Source of the DNA: Leptospirillum sp037442005
Lineage (GTDB): Bacteria; Nitrospirota; Leptospirillia; Leptospirillales; Leptospirillaceae
Reading direction: 5' to 3'
NCBI GenBank assembly: GCA_037442005.1
Contig: JBBIRA010000017.1
Span: 1-31,888 of the forward strand
DNA length: 31,888 nucleotides
Below, piece after piece: positions 15,927 to 24,335 of this stretch. Made by a program: the position numbers and the translations under genes. The notes below the pieces were generated by a model. It was not told the origin of the DNA, did not search any database, and worked only from the letters and a program-made list of their open reading frames with translations. The stretch's first letter is position 1. Each line of letters begins with the position of its first letter.

Positions 15927-18293
15927 TTAAAAAGGCCATTTCCAATCGGTTATTTCATCGCGGTCGATCCCCTCTTCCCGGGCATAGGTCAAATGATCCG
16001 TGATCTGATCTTTCAGCCATTCCTTCACATGGGCCCCCTTGCACTGAAGCCTTGGAACCCGGTCGATCACATCGATCGCCAGATCAAACCGGTCGATCTG
16101 GTTGGCAATCGCCAGCTGAAAGGGGGTATTCAACCCGCCTTGCTCCTTATAGCCTCTCACATGGAGATTCCCATGATTTTTTCTCCGGTAGGTCAGCTTG
16201 TGTATAAGCCAGGGATACCCATGAAAATTCAGGATGATGGGTTTGTCCACCGTGAACAGGCTGTCAAAATCCCTGTCCGACAACCCATGGGGATGCTCCG
16301 TATCAGGTTGCAGTTTGAAAAGATCAACGATATTCACAACCCGGATCCGGATATCGGGAAAGTGTTCCCGAAGAATGGCCACAGCCGCAATCGACTCGGC
16401 CGTCACCACATCTCCGGCACTGGCCATGACAACATCGGGAACATCTCCCCCGTCATTGGAAGCCCAGCCCCAGATACCGATCCCTTTGGTACAGTGTCTG
16501 ACCGCATTCTCCATATCAAGAAACTGAAGATGCGGCTGTTTGTCCGCCACGATGACATTGATATAATCGGTACTTTTAAGACAATGATCCGCCACCGACA
16601 AAAGACAATTGGCATCGGGCGGGAGATAGACCCGGGTCACGGTAGCACTTTTGTTGGTGATCACGTCGATAAATCCCGGATCTTCGTGGGTAAAACCATT
16701 ATGGTCCTGACGCCAGACGGTCGAGCTCAACAGGATGTTCAGGGAGGCAATCGGAGCCCGCCAGGGGATTTCCGTCTTGCACTTTTCAAGCCATTTGGCA
16801 TGCTGGTTCACCATCGAGTCGATCAGGTGGGCAAAGGCCTCATAGGTGTTTAAAAGCCCATGACGTCCGGTCAGGATATAGCCTTCGAGCCACCCCTCGA
16901 GCGTATGCTCGGAAAGCATCTCCATCACATGGCCGGTTCTGGAAAGCTCGCTGCCATCGGCGTCTTCCGGCAGGATCTCCGCCATCCAGGCTTTCTTGGA
17001 TATCTCATACACGGACTGAAGCCGGTTCGAAGCCGTTTCATCGGGTCCCATGAGCCGGAACCGCCCGGCATTCTCCCGGAAAACGTCTCTCAGATACCCC
17101 CCCAGCACAAATGTATTACTTTGATATTCCGTAGCGGGATGCGCCACTTCAAGCCGATGGTCCCGGTAATCCGGAAGACGCAAGGGTTTACGCAAAAGCC
17201 CCCCGTTGGCAACAGGATTGGCGCTCATTCTCCGGTGGCCCTTCGGGGCCAGGGCGCTGAGATGGGGCAAAAGTCTCCCCTCCCTGTCGAACAGCTCCTC
17301 CGGGTGATAACTCTTGAGCCAGTCCGAGAGAATCTTCAGATGTTCAGGGTTGGTTTCGACATCCAGAATCGGCACCTGGTGAGCCCGCCAGAACCCTTCG
17401 ATCCGGTGTCCGTCCAGACTTTTGGGAGCCGTCCATCCTTTCGGTGTCCGGAGAATGATCATAGGCCACCGTGGACGCGAGGAATCGCCCTGCTCTCTCG
17501 CCCGACGCTGGATTTCCCGGATTTCCGAAAGACAGCGGTCCATTGTCTGGGCCATGTTGCGATGCATCTCCACCGGAACATCCCCTTCGACCACATAGGG
17601 ATTGTATCCGTACCCCCGGAAAAGTTGCTGGATTTCTTCCCGTGAAATTCTGGCAAGGACTGTGGGGTTGGCAATCTTATACCCGTTCAGATGCAGGATG
17701 GGAAGAACGGCCCCATCCTGGGCCGGATTCAAAAACTTGTTGGAATGCCAGGAGGTTGCCAAAGGACCCGTTTCCGCTTCTCCATCCCCGACAACAGGAA
17801 CAACAATCAGATCGGGATGGTCAAATGCCGCCCCGAATGCATGGGACAGGCTATAACCAAGCTCACCGCCTTCATTGATCGACCCTGGAAGTTCGGGGGT
17901 GCAATGGCTTCCCACCCCGCCGGGACTTGAAAATTTCCGGAAGAATGTCCTGAGCCCTTCAAGGTCCTGGCCTCTGTCGGGATAAACTTCGGAATAGGTC
18001 CCCTCAAGGTAGGCATTGGCAAGGCTTGCCGGGGCACCGTGACCTGGCCCGCTGATATAAATAACATTTAAATCCTCTTCCCGGATGAGCCGGTTCAGGT
18101 GAACCCAGACAAAGCTTTGTCCCGGATCCGAGCCCCAGTGTCCGAGAAGGCGACGTTTGATGTGGGCCGGTGCAAGGGGTTCCCGAAGCAGCGGGTTGTC
18201 CCGGAGATACAACATCCCGAGAGCCAGATAGTTGGCCGCCCGCCAGTACCCATCGATCCCTTCCAGATCCGCCTGCGTCAACTCTTTCCCCAT
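15927..18293 (-). CDS. xfp: Phosphoketolase (xylulose-5-P / fructose-6-P)
   Basis: This thiamine-diphosphate enzyme of about 788 residues splits xylulose 5-phosphate, and often fructose 6-phosphate, into acetyl phosphate plus an aldose phosphate. Family landmarks are GHWGSDPGQSFVWVHLNRLI, YISGPGHGAP, the SPGGVGSHCTPELPGSINEG segment, and the cofactor motif GDGEAETGPLATSWHSNKFLNP. Late in the protein come DHNGFTHEDPGFID and the C-terminal RGYKEQGGLNTPFQLAI. The frame is open to 18332, but the ATG at 18293 is preferred because GGGAGGG lies 4-5 bases upstream; the ATG at 18296 is too close. With transaldolase it can feed acetyl phosphate from the pentose phosphate pool. Confidence 0.96.
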   Translation of the reverse strand: MGKELTQADLEGIDGYWRAANYLALGMLYLRDNPLLREPLAPAHIKRRLLGHWGSDPGQSFVWVHLNRLIREEDLNVIYISGPGHGAPASLANAYLEGTYSEVYPDRGQDLEGLRTFFRKFSSPGGVGSHCTPELPGSINEGGELGYSLSHAFGAAFDHPDLIVVPVVGDGEAETGPLATSWHSNKFLNPAQDGAVLPILHLNGYKIANPTVLARISREEIQQLFRGYGYNPYVVEGDVPVEMHRNMAQTMDRCLSEIREIQRRAREQGDSSRPRWPMIILRTPKGWTAPKSLDGHRIEGFWRAHQVPILDVETNPEHLKILSDWLKSYHPEELFDREGRLLPHLSALAPKGHRRMSANPVANGGLLRKPLRLPDYRDHRLEVAHPATEYQSNTFVLGGYLRDVFRENAGRFRLMGPDETASNRLQSVYEISKKAWMAEILPEDADGSELSRTGHVMEMLSEHTLEGWLEGYILTGRHGLLNTYEAFAHLIDSMVNQHAKWLEKCKTEIPWRAPIASLNILLSSTVWRQDHNGFTHEDPGFIDVITNKSATVTRVYLPPDANCLLSVADHCLKSTDYINVIVADKQPHLQFLDMENAVRHCTKGIGIWGWASNDGGDVPDVVMASAGDVVTAESIAAVAILREHFPDIRIRVVNIVDLFKLQPDTEHPHGLSDRDFDSLFTVDKPIILNFHGYPWLIHKLTYRRKNHGNLHVRGYKEQGGLNTPFQLAIANQIDRFDLAIDVIDRVPRLQCKGAHVKEWLKDQITDHLTYAREEGIDRDEITDWKWPF

Positions 18294-18363
18294 CATTCCC
18301 TCCCTTTGATTTTTGAATGGTTTCTGATTCAATGAGAAAGAAACACCAAAAGCGACATCAAGA

Positions 18364-18404
18364 ACACTGTGGACACGTTTGTCCGTATCAACCTAAAACA
18401 GTGT
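18364..18404. repeat. Nested inverted repeats at the lpd/xfp junction
   Basis: ACACTGT (18364-18370) pairs with ACAGTGT (18398-18404). Inside it GGACA (18371-18375) pairs with TGTCC (18380-18384) around CGTT. The structure covers the stop codon of the upstream gene and has no T-run on either strand. It may be an mRNA processing or stabilising structure, or a partial terminator that tunes expression of phosphoketolase. Confidence 0.35.
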
Positions 18405-19781
18405 CCGCGCCGCCTTGGATATTCCTTCCGATGACATCGGATGCTGATCGGCAAAGGCCGCCAGATGGTTTGCCGTGAGTCCGGCCGAGACCGCCTGTCC
18501 GATTTCTCCGATGAGGTTTCCCGCGTCGATCCCTACCACATAGCCTCCCAAAAGCACAAGAGACCGGGAATCGAAAAACAGATCGATCCCCCCGTCTGTT
18601 TCTCCAAAAATCTGCGCCCGGGAATCTTCCTCAAACCGGTAAGAGGCTCTTTTGTAGGGGATCCCTTCCCGGTCGAGAACGGCGGGGGTCCTGCCCACGT
18701 ACGCCGCGGCCGGAAGGGTGAACACAGTCGTGGGAACAGAAGAAAAATCCATCCGGTCCGTGGCCCGATCGCCCCCCAGGATCTGATGGGCACAAACGAG
18801 AGACTGTCGGACCGCCGCATGAAAAAGTGGCGTCCGACCATTGACATCCCCACAGGCATAGACATCGGGACAGCTTGTCCGGAGCCGGTCGTCAACAACA
18901 ATCCCCCGGTGATCAAAAATAATTCCCGCCTCTTTGGCCCCTTCCGGAATCACCGGCTTTCGTCCGGCCGCCAGAAAAACCACATCAGCTGTCTCCTCAC
19001 GAATTTCTCCCTGACAACGGTATTGGACCGTTCTCTTTCCGGGAGAAGGCATTGTAACGGACAATACCTCGGCTGACAGGACCCGCTTCATGGAGGAAGA
19101 AAGCACGGGGATCAACCGGTTCACGATTTCGGGATCAATGCCCGGAAGCCAGCCGTCTCCCCGTTCGAGAACGGTGACCCGCGTGCCGAAGGCCGCAAAG
19201 AACGAGGCGGTTTCAAGCCCGACATACCCGCCTCCGATCACAATCATCGACGAAGGCAATGAAGACAGCACCGACTTCATCTTGTAGAAGTGATGACTTG
19301 TCAGACACAGTTCGGCGCCGGGAATGGGAGGGATGAGAACGTCGGAGCCGCTGGCAATAATGGTGGTGGTTCCGGAAACAATCCGGTCCCCCTGATCCGT
19401 TGCGACATGAATCTCATGGGGACTGTTTATTGAGGCGACCCCCTTCAGAAGACTGAGCCCGGGGGTCCGGGCCAGCTCTAAAAGGTGCTGACGGTAGCGC
19501 TCTTCCTGAACCCGATCCTTGTGGGCCATCACCTCTTCAAACCGGACCGACAGTGTCCCTTTGAGTCCGAACCCGGAAAATCGCCGCTGCCGCTCCAGAT
19601 GCTGCGCCACCTCCCGGACCGCTTTTGAAGGAACACAACCTTCCGCAAGGCAGTTGCCACTCATGACACCTTTCGAGTCGATCATCAGAACCGACATTCC
19701 CTGCCGGGCAAGCCGGAAGGCAGCTGGATAGGCTCCCCCGCCTGCTCCAATCGTGATGACATCATAGGTTGTCACGGACAT
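18393..19781 (-). CDS. Dihydrolipoamide dehydrogenase-like FAD/NAD(P) oxidoreductase
   Basis: This 462-residue flavoprotein of the pyridine nucleotide-disulfide oxidoreductase family has an N-terminal FAD motif (IGAGGGAYPAAFRLA). The redox-active disulfide is in GNCLAEGCVPSK (Cys44 and Cys49). A second Rossmann motif binds NAD(P) (IVIGGGYVGLETASFFAAFG), then come YACGDVNG and an interface domain with HPMSSE (His447, Glu452), the catalytic His-Glu pair. This fits a lipoamide dehydrogenase (E3) or close relative; GNCLxEGCVPSK is more like the archaeal/mercuric-reductase-like branch than the common GTCLNxGCIPSK form. There is no lipoyl domain and no E1/E2 gene nearby. The ATG at 19781 has GGGGGAG 4 bases upstream. 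It leads the phosphoketolase-transaldolase genes on the same strand. Confidence 0.85.
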   Translation of the reverse strand: MSVTTYDVITIGAGGGAYPAAFRLARQGMSVLMIDSKGVMSGNCLAEGCVPSKAVREVAQHLERQRRFSGFGLKGTLSVRFEEVMAHKDRVQEERYRQHLLELARTPGLSLLKGVASINSPHEIHVATDQGDRIVSGTTTIIASGSDVLIPPIPGAELCLTSHHFYKMKSVLSSLPSSMIVIGGGYVGLETASFFAAFGTRVTVLERGDGWLPGIDPEIVNRLIPVLSSSMKRVLSAEVLSVTMPSPGKRTVQYRCQGEIREETADVVFLAAGRKPVIPEGAKEAGIIFDHRGIVVDDRLRTSCPDVYACGDVNGRTPLFHAAVRQSLVCAHQILGGDRATDRMDFSSVPTTVFTLPAAAYVGRTPAVLDREGIPYKRASYRFEEDSRAQIFGETDGGIDLFFDSRSLVLLGGYVVGIDAGNLIGEIGQAVSAGLTANHLAAFADQHPMSSEGISKAARTLF

Positions 19782-20153
19782 ATTCTCCCCCTTGATGGAA
19801 TTTGCGATCCTGAATGATCCCGAGACCATCTTAGCAAATCAGACGCCTTTTATGAAGCAGGGCATGTCCCCCAAAAGTGTGGCGCCGTGATCACCCGCTT
19901 TCAGGAAGGGACAGAGCCATGTGCCAATGCCTCCACGGGAGCGTTTCATCCGATGGGGTTCGGAAAACATCCTTCAATTTCATTCAAAAAACGGATCAAG
20001 CAATGGGGTGAGAGGGGAAACGCCCTGATCACAGGAAAGGAAACCGGGGTGATCTCACGGGCGCTCTATCAAGTCCTCATTTTAACCGGACAGATGTGGG
20101 CAACCACCAGTGAAACTGGCTCATCCTTGCCCTTGGGATCAAGGAGCGTTAGA
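19782..20153. other. Divergent intergenic region, 372 bases
   Basis: This separates the lpd-like gene from the plus-strand membrane protein. The plus strand is open in one frame across most of it, giving an N-terminal extension with no recognisable feature, so I leave it noncoding. I found no convincing promoter pair, operator or RNA structure. Promoters for both genes should lie here. Confidence 0.6.
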
Positions 20154-20876
20154 ATGGATCAATTCTGCTTGATTAAAAAGAAAACCGTGACCATTCCATA
20201 TCGGAGCCAAAGAGCCCAGATGAATTCATCACAAATAACACCTCCCCGGAGAGATGCCAAAGATCGCGTTGAAAGCGACCGGGCCACTGCAAAAACAGGC
20301 GGAGGCCCGGGACAAATCCCGTCTGCACCTCCCAAAGATGGGCAAAACAACTATCAGGAACTCCCTGACGAAGCTTTTTTTTCTCCTTCCCGGCCGCGTG
20401 AGGAACCGGGATTCTCCCCCACTGCCGTCGCTGTTTACATTGTCGTGGGATTGTTGCTGGTGGCCGGTATTGGCGGATCCATTGTCGGACTCTCCCAAAA
20501 GCCCCTGTTTGGAAAACACCGGGTCGTCTCCGAACGAAGCATCAGTACACGGACAACCTTCCAGACCATCAGCGGGGCGGACTGGACCATGAACATCCAG
20601 ATGATGCTTTCCCCTTCAGTGGCCTACTTCAAGGTCCATCTGTCCGGAAAGGTACCGGTCAAATACCAGATCCTCGGTGCCCATTACAAGATCGGAAACG
20701 GCTCCGTCATCCCCCTGAAGCTTCCTCCGACCTATCTGCTCTTTGAACCCCTCTCCCCCGGAGAGACCTCCGAAAGGACACTGTGGCTGGGAGGATCTCC
20801 CGTCGATTCGCTCACGCTTGATCTCAGGGTGGATGATGGTCACGAAGTCCGAAGCGATTCCCTGACGTTTAACTGA
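20154..20876 (+). CDS. Unrecognised single-pass membrane protein
   Basis: This encodes 240 residues matching no family I know. The N-terminal 85 or so are polar, Pro/Arg-rich and probably disordered in the cytoplasm. One strong membrane segment spans about 90-113 (VAVYIVVGLLLVAGIGGSIVGL). The C-terminal 125 residues look like a beta-sandwich-type periplasmic domain (YFKVHLSGKVPVKYQILGAHY, LTLDLRVDDGHEVRSDSLTFN). The ATG at 20154 is chosen because AAGGAG lies exactly 7 bases upstream. The ATG at 20220 and the longer frame from 19887 lack such a site. It converges on the DUF167/divIVA end of the dcw cluster. Confidence 0.75.
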   Translation: MDQFCLIKKKTVTIPYRSQRAQMNSSQITPPRRDAKDRVESDRATAKTGGGPGQIPSAPPKDGQNNYQELPDEAFFSPSRPREEPGFSPTAVAVYIVVGLLLVAGIGGSIVGLSQKPLFGKHRVVSERSISTRTTFQTISGADWTMNIQMMLSPSVAYFKVHLSGKVPVKYQILGAHYKIGNGSVIPLKLPPTYLLFEPLSPGETSERTLWLGGSPVDSLTLDLRVDDGHEVRSDSLTFN

Positions 20877-20942
20877 GCGGACCAAAGCGCCCGGTAATCC
20901 CTTACGCTGACCATCATGATGATCCGTCCATCGGGCAGACGG

Positions 20943-21230
20943 TCAGGAACCTTTTTGCCGGATCCGCGCCAATAGCTCTTCCTGACTGAGGGGAACCAGG
21001 ATTTCCTTATACCGGGACGTGAGCCCTCTTTTCAGGGAAACAAGAGACGGGGCGATCGAAAGCACATTTCCCACCAATCGCAACAAAGCCTCGTTGGCCT
21101 TTCCGTCAACAGGCCGGGCGGTCAGATCGATGTGCACTTCCTGACCCACAAAATAGAGCCTGTCAGACTTTTTCCCGGGATGAACAAGCACGGATAAACG
21201 CCCGGGTTTATCCGGTCCTGGAAGAGCCAT
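20943..21230 (-). CDS. yggU: DUF167 (YggU-family) small protein
   Basis: This is a 95-residue protein with the family pattern: LSVLVHPGKKSDRL, then VHIDLTARPVDGKANEALLRLVGNVLSI, and RGLTSRYKEILV where the usual G-x-x-S-R-x-K motif falls. The function is unknown; the family often lies beside yggT, as here. Its ATG shares one base with the divIVA stop (TAATG) with GGGG 5 bases upstream, so it is translated from the same message. It is the last gene of the dcw-type cluster. Confidence 0.9.
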   Translation of the reverse strand: MALPGPDKPGRLSVLVHPGKKSDRLYFVGQEVHIDLTARPVDGKANEALLRLVGNVLSIAPSLVSLKRGLTSRYKEILVPLSQEELLARIRQKGS

Positions 21231-21745
21231 TAAAACCCCGCATTCCGATCGTTTTCGACCTCATTCTCCTGATCCGGACCGAAGCCCAACCACTTTTCCT
21301 CGAGTTGGGAAAGCCCCGTCAACAACCGCTGGACATCCTGGCGCACGCTGGAAAGCCCCAAAAGCCACTGGTCCCGGGTGCCATCCATTTCCTGAACCGA
21401 TCGGGAATAGACAGACCGGGCCTCCTCCATGATCCTGTCGGCTTCTCTGCGCGCCTCCGCAATCATCGCCTCGGACTCCCGTCTTGCCGACTCCTTGAGG
21501 GATTCCGAAATCTGTTCGGCTTTCAGAAGCGTTGACCCCAGCAACGCCTCTTTCTCTGATATCTCCCCCGACCGGGACCGGTGCTCGACCAGCTGTTCTG
21601 TCAATCCCCGATTCTCATCAAGAAGCTCCGTCACCTCATCAATGATTTTTTTAAAGACGTCATCCACTTCTTTGGGCTCATACCCCCGGAAGGCTTTGGA
21701 GAACTCCATATGACGAAGCTCATTGATCCGGTTATGATCCATCAT
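21230..21745 (-). CDS. divIVA: DivIVA-domain coiled-coil protein
   Basis: This encodes 171 residues. The N-terminus (ELRHMEFSKAFRGYEPKEVDDVFKKIIDEV) is the DivIVA membrane-binding domain, including the F-x-x-x-x-R-G-Y-x-x-x-E-V-D motif. It is followed by a long coiled coil (ENRGLTEQLVEHRSRSGEISEKEALL) with a Glu/Arg/Ala-rich stretch, and a short acidic tail. Such proteins sense curved membrane at poles or the division site and recruit wall or division factors. The start is ATG ATG at 21745/21742. Its place downstream of ftsZ, ylmD, ylmE and ylmG counterparts matches its position in Gram-positive dcw clusters. Its exact role in a Gram-negative cell is not known. Confidence 0.88.
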   Translation of the reverse strand: MMDHNRINELRHMEFSKAFRGYEPKEVDDVFKKIIDEVTELLDENRGLTEQLVEHRSRSGEISEKEALLGSTLLKAEQISESLKESARRESEAMIAEARREADRIMEEARSVYSRSVQEMDGTRDQWLLGLSSVRQDVQRLLTGLSQLEEKWLGFGPDQENEVENDRNAGF

Positions 21746-21850
21746 CGTCTCGCACCATCCTTTCCGTCAAAAAGATCCGGGTTGACCAATGGGAAACGAC
21801 AGCCTCCCCGACAGACATGTTTTAACCAATCCATGGAATGGAAAGAAGTT

Positions 21851-22087
21851 TCAGTAAATAAAATGCTGGAGAACCTGAATCAGGAAGATGACAATCAGCG
21901 GAGAAATATCCATTCCACCCAGCTTCTCCGGCGGAACAAGCTTCCGTACCGGAGCCAAGACCGGCTCGGTAAGCACTTCCAGAAAACGGACAAACGGATG
22001 CGACCGGTCCGGAAGAACCCACGAGATCAACGCCCGGATGATGATGACCCAGGAATAGAGGTACAACAGGCGGTCCAATAACATCAT
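21851..22087 (-). CDS. yggT: YggT-family membrane protein (YlmG)
   Basis: This 78-residue protein has two hydrophobic segments (LLYLYSWVIIIRALISWVLP and ISPLIVIFLIQVLQHFIY). They flank the conserved loop FVRFLEVLTEPVLAPVRKLVPP, the signature of YggT/YlmG. It sits in the cytoplasmic membrane; the family is linked to cell division or, in plastids, nucleoid distribution. The start is ATG ATG at 22087, after AGGGG. It follows proC by 24 bases and precedes divIVA by 105 bases. I found no clear promoter in that gap. Confidence 0.92.
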   Translation of the reverse strand: MMLLDRLLYLYSWVIIIRALISWVLPDRSHPFVRFLEVLTEPVLAPVRKLVPPEKLGGMDISPLIVIFLIQVLQHFIY

Positions 22088-22111
22088 AACCCCTTTTTAA
22101 AAAACACGGCC

Positions 22112-22981
22112 TTAACCATTCCCATGACCGTCTGATCCCGATTTTTCTCCCAGTAATCGGGATTTTCTGACCGCATTCGAAACCGCTTCGATCATGGCCC
22201 CCCTGACCGCCCGGGACTCAAGTGTCGCAATCGCTTCAATGGTTGTTCCTCCGGGAGAAGAAACCTGCCCTTTCAGCTCGGACGGGGTCAGCCCCGACCC
22301 GAGAAGCGCGCCCGTTCCCATCAGGGTCTGGGCCACAAGCCCCTGAACCGTTTCCCGTTTGAGGCCATGAAAAACGCCACCATCGGCCAGCGCATCGGCG
22401 ATCACCGCCAAAAGCCCGGGACCCGAGCCGCACACAGCCGTGGCGACATCAAACTCGCTTTCAGGAAGAACAATCGCTTTTCCCATCCGCGAGAACAGAT
22501 CCACGGCAAAAGAAAGATCCTCGGCCGTTGCCCTGGTCCCCGAGGCCACAACCGTCATCCCCATGGCCACCGTCAGAGCCAGATTCGACATGGTCCGAAC
22601 CCATCTCACCCGGGGAAGACTCCGTTCCAGACTGGCCAGCGGGATGCCGGCCATGACGGAAATCCCCAGCACCTCTTCCGGCAACCGAAGGAGCTCTTTC
22701 GTCATTTGAGGCCACCGGTCCGGCTTGACCGCCAGAAAAACGGTCTCCGGAACGACTCTCCCGTCAAGCGCTTCCCCCACAGAGGCAAAGACCGCCACCC
22801 CCTGCTCCCGGTGCAATCGTTCGCGAACCACATCCTGCGGCTCAATGACATAAATCTTCTTGAACCGGCTCCCCTCACACAGGGAAAAATAGGCAATCGA
22901 TCCATGCATGAAGGCCTCACCCATCTTCCCCCCTCCGACGATCCAGAGAGCCGGAGGATGATCAGACGACCCTGTTTTCAA
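22112..22981 (-). CDS. proC: Pyrroline-5-carboxylate reductase
   Basis: This 289-residue enzyme catalyses the last step of proline synthesis with NAD(P)H. It shows a Rossmann start (IVGGGKMGEAFMHG), FLAVKPDRWPQMTKEL, SVMAGIPLASLE, VRTMSNLALTVAMGMTVV and CGSGPGLLAVIADALADGG. The family signature QVSSPGGTTIEAIATLE is near the C-terminus. The TTG start at 22981 overlaps the yggS stop as TTGA. It is well supported by AAGGAG 7 bases upstream, inside the end of yggS. In this cluster it occupies the place between ylmE and ylmG where sepF often sits. Confidence 0.95.
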   Translation of the reverse strand: MKTGSSDHPPALWIVGGGKMGEAFMHGSIAYFSLCEGSRFKKIYVIEPQDVVRERLHREQGVAVFASVGEALDGRVVPETVFLAVKPDRWPQMTKELLRLPEEVLGISVMAGIPLASLERSLPRVRWVRTMSNLALTVAMGMTVVASGTRATAEDLSFAVDLFSRMGKAIVLPESEFDVATAVCGSGPGLLAVIADALADGGVFHGLKRETVQGLVAQTLMGTGALLGSGLTPSELKGQVSSPGGTTIEAIATLESRAVRGAMIEAVSNAVRKSRLLGEKSGSDGHGNG

Positions 22982-23694
22982 CGAATGTCTCCTTCCTGAA
23001 AAAGGATGGTCCCCAACCGGACCTGAGTTGACCCCGACCGGACCGCTTCAAGAAAATCCCCGCTCATCCCCATGGAAAGGGTCGTGATCCCGGGCCACTG
23101 GCCCAGAAGCCAGTCAAAGATTTCGCGGCCCTGACGGAAGATCTCCCGCGTTTCGGACAGGTCTCCTGTGGGGGAGGGCGGAACGCCCATCACCAGAATT
23201 CCCTTAAGATGCAACGCGCGGGTCCCCGAAAGAGCTGACAGCAAAAAAGGAAGGTTCTCCCTGGAAACCCCGCTTCTCCCGGGAATCCCCGTCAGGTCCA
23301 CCTCAATCAGGATATTCTGAACCACTCCCCGGGAGAGCGCCAGCTGATCCAGAACAGGGAGTATCTCCGGCCGGTCAACGGTCCCGACAAGGCTTACCGG
23401 AACCCCTTTGTCTCTGGTGCTTCGTCGCTGAAGCGCCCCGATAAAATGAAAGGGGGGGGCAAATCCGGCCTCCCTGACAAGCCGTTGCCGGGAAACAAGC
23501 TGTTCCCACCGATTTTCGGCAAGGGCCATACCGATCGGGGCCAGGGCAAGCACATCCTCTTCGGAGGCCGCCTTGGTCACCGCCACAATCTCAACCGGAG
23601 AGCCCCCCTTTTCAGAGACCGCCAGTGGCGACTCCCTGGCGATCAGGGTGCCCAGCGTCAACAGACGCTGACGGAAAAAGTCCTGACGGTTCAC
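22978..23694 (-). CDS. yggS: YggS-family PLP homeostasis protein (YlmE)
   Basis: This cytosolic pyridoxal-phosphate-binding barrel protein of about 238 residues keeps PLP in balance and has no known enzymatic reaction. It has VEIVAVTKAA with the PLP lysine, IGMALAENRWEQL, FHFIGALQRRSTRDKGV, EVDLTGIPGRSGVSREN and the C-terminal LSMGMSGDFLEAVRSGSTQVRLGTILF. The frame is open to 23790, but that would overlap pgeF by about 100 bases. The GTG at 23694, which overlaps the pgeF stop as GTGA, gives the family's usual length. The normally conserved Gly of GxNR-type motifs is Glu-Asn-Arg here, within normal variation. Confidence 0.92.
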   Translation of the reverse strand: MNRQDFFRQRLLTLGTLIARESPLAVSEKGGSPVEIVAVTKAASEEDVLALAPIGMALAENRWEQLVSRQRLVREAGFAPPFHFIGALQRRSTRDKGVPVSLVGTVDRPEILPVLDQLALSRGVVQNILIEVDLTGIPGRSGVSRENLPFLLSALSGTRALHLKGILVMGVPPSPTGDLSETREIFRQGREIFDWLLGQWPGITTLSMGMSGDFLEAVRSGSTQVRLGTILFQEGDIR

Positions 23695-24335
23695 GAAACG
23701 GTCTGGATCCAGTTCAGCATGGACCGGCCTTCCCGGCTCTCTTTCTGCCGGCGGTGGGAATGGAACAGCTCCGGATGACAAATGGTACAAAGCTCAAGAG
23801 TACCAATATGTTCAATCCTGAGCCCGGCCGCCCGAAGCTGATAGAGAACGAGTCCGGGAATATCGAGATGGCCAGGCGGTGAATGCCGGCCGGAAAACCC
23901 CGGATACAGGGATTGAACCTCCTCCCATACCTCGCCACCGACCTGATAGCAGCATCTTCCGGCAGAGGGTCCCAGAACGGCCCGGATAAGAGACGCGGGA
24001 AACCCGGATTCAGTCAGAAGCGTCCGCACAGCCACGGGAACGATGCCCCGGACAGCGCCTCTCCAACCGGCGTGAATCGCCGACACCACACGCCCGTCCG
24101 GGGAGGAGAGCAACACCGGCAGACAGTCGGCTGTCCAGACCCCGATGGCCTCTCCCGGCGCCCGAGTCCACAATCCGTCGGCCGGAACCTTTGCGGGGAC
24201 GTTTTTCGCCTCTAAAACCTGAACCCCGTGAACCTGCCTTGACGTCAAGACTTTCATGTCCATGGGTGGCGGGGACAGAAGGCCAAACCCGTGACGAACC
24301 CCCATAGAGGAAAGAAGTGGGTGGCGGAGGTACAC
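23691..24335 (-). CDS. pgeF: PgeF/YfiH-family (laccase-domain) purine nucleoside and peptidoglycan-editing protein (YlmD)
   Basis: This 214-residue member of the multicopper-polyphenol-oxidase-like family is best known for acting on purine nucleosides and for correcting L-Ser misincorporated in peptidoglycan stems (PgeF). Metal-site residues are visible in SRQVHGVQV, TADCLPVLL, AIHAGWRGAVRG and LGPSAGRCCYQVG, plus LELCTICHPELFHSHRR. The GTG start at 24335 overlaps the last base of ftsZ (TAGTG). A link to wall quality control fits its position in a mur/fts operon. Confidence 0.92.
   Translation of the reverse strand: MYLRHPLLSSMGVRHGFGLLSPPPMDMKVLTSRQVHGVQVLEAKNVPAKVPADGLWTRAPGEAIGVWTADCLPVLLSSPDGRVVSAIHAGWRGAVRGIVPVAVRTLLTESGFPASLIRAVLGPSAGRCCYQVGGEVWEEVQSLYPGFSGRHSPPGHLDIPGLVLYQLRAAGLRIEHIGTLELCTICHPELFHSHRRQKESREGRSMLNWIQTVS

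Noticed and set aside
15759..16853. Plus-strand frame of 364 codons opposite tal and xfp
   Set aside because: It is antisense to strongly conserved enzymes; the translation is Pro/His/Arg-rich with no motif.
19887..20153. N-terminal extension of the unrecognised membrane protein
   Set aside because: It has no ribosome site or motif; the ATG at 20154 has AAGGAG at ideal distance and leaves room for divergent promoters.
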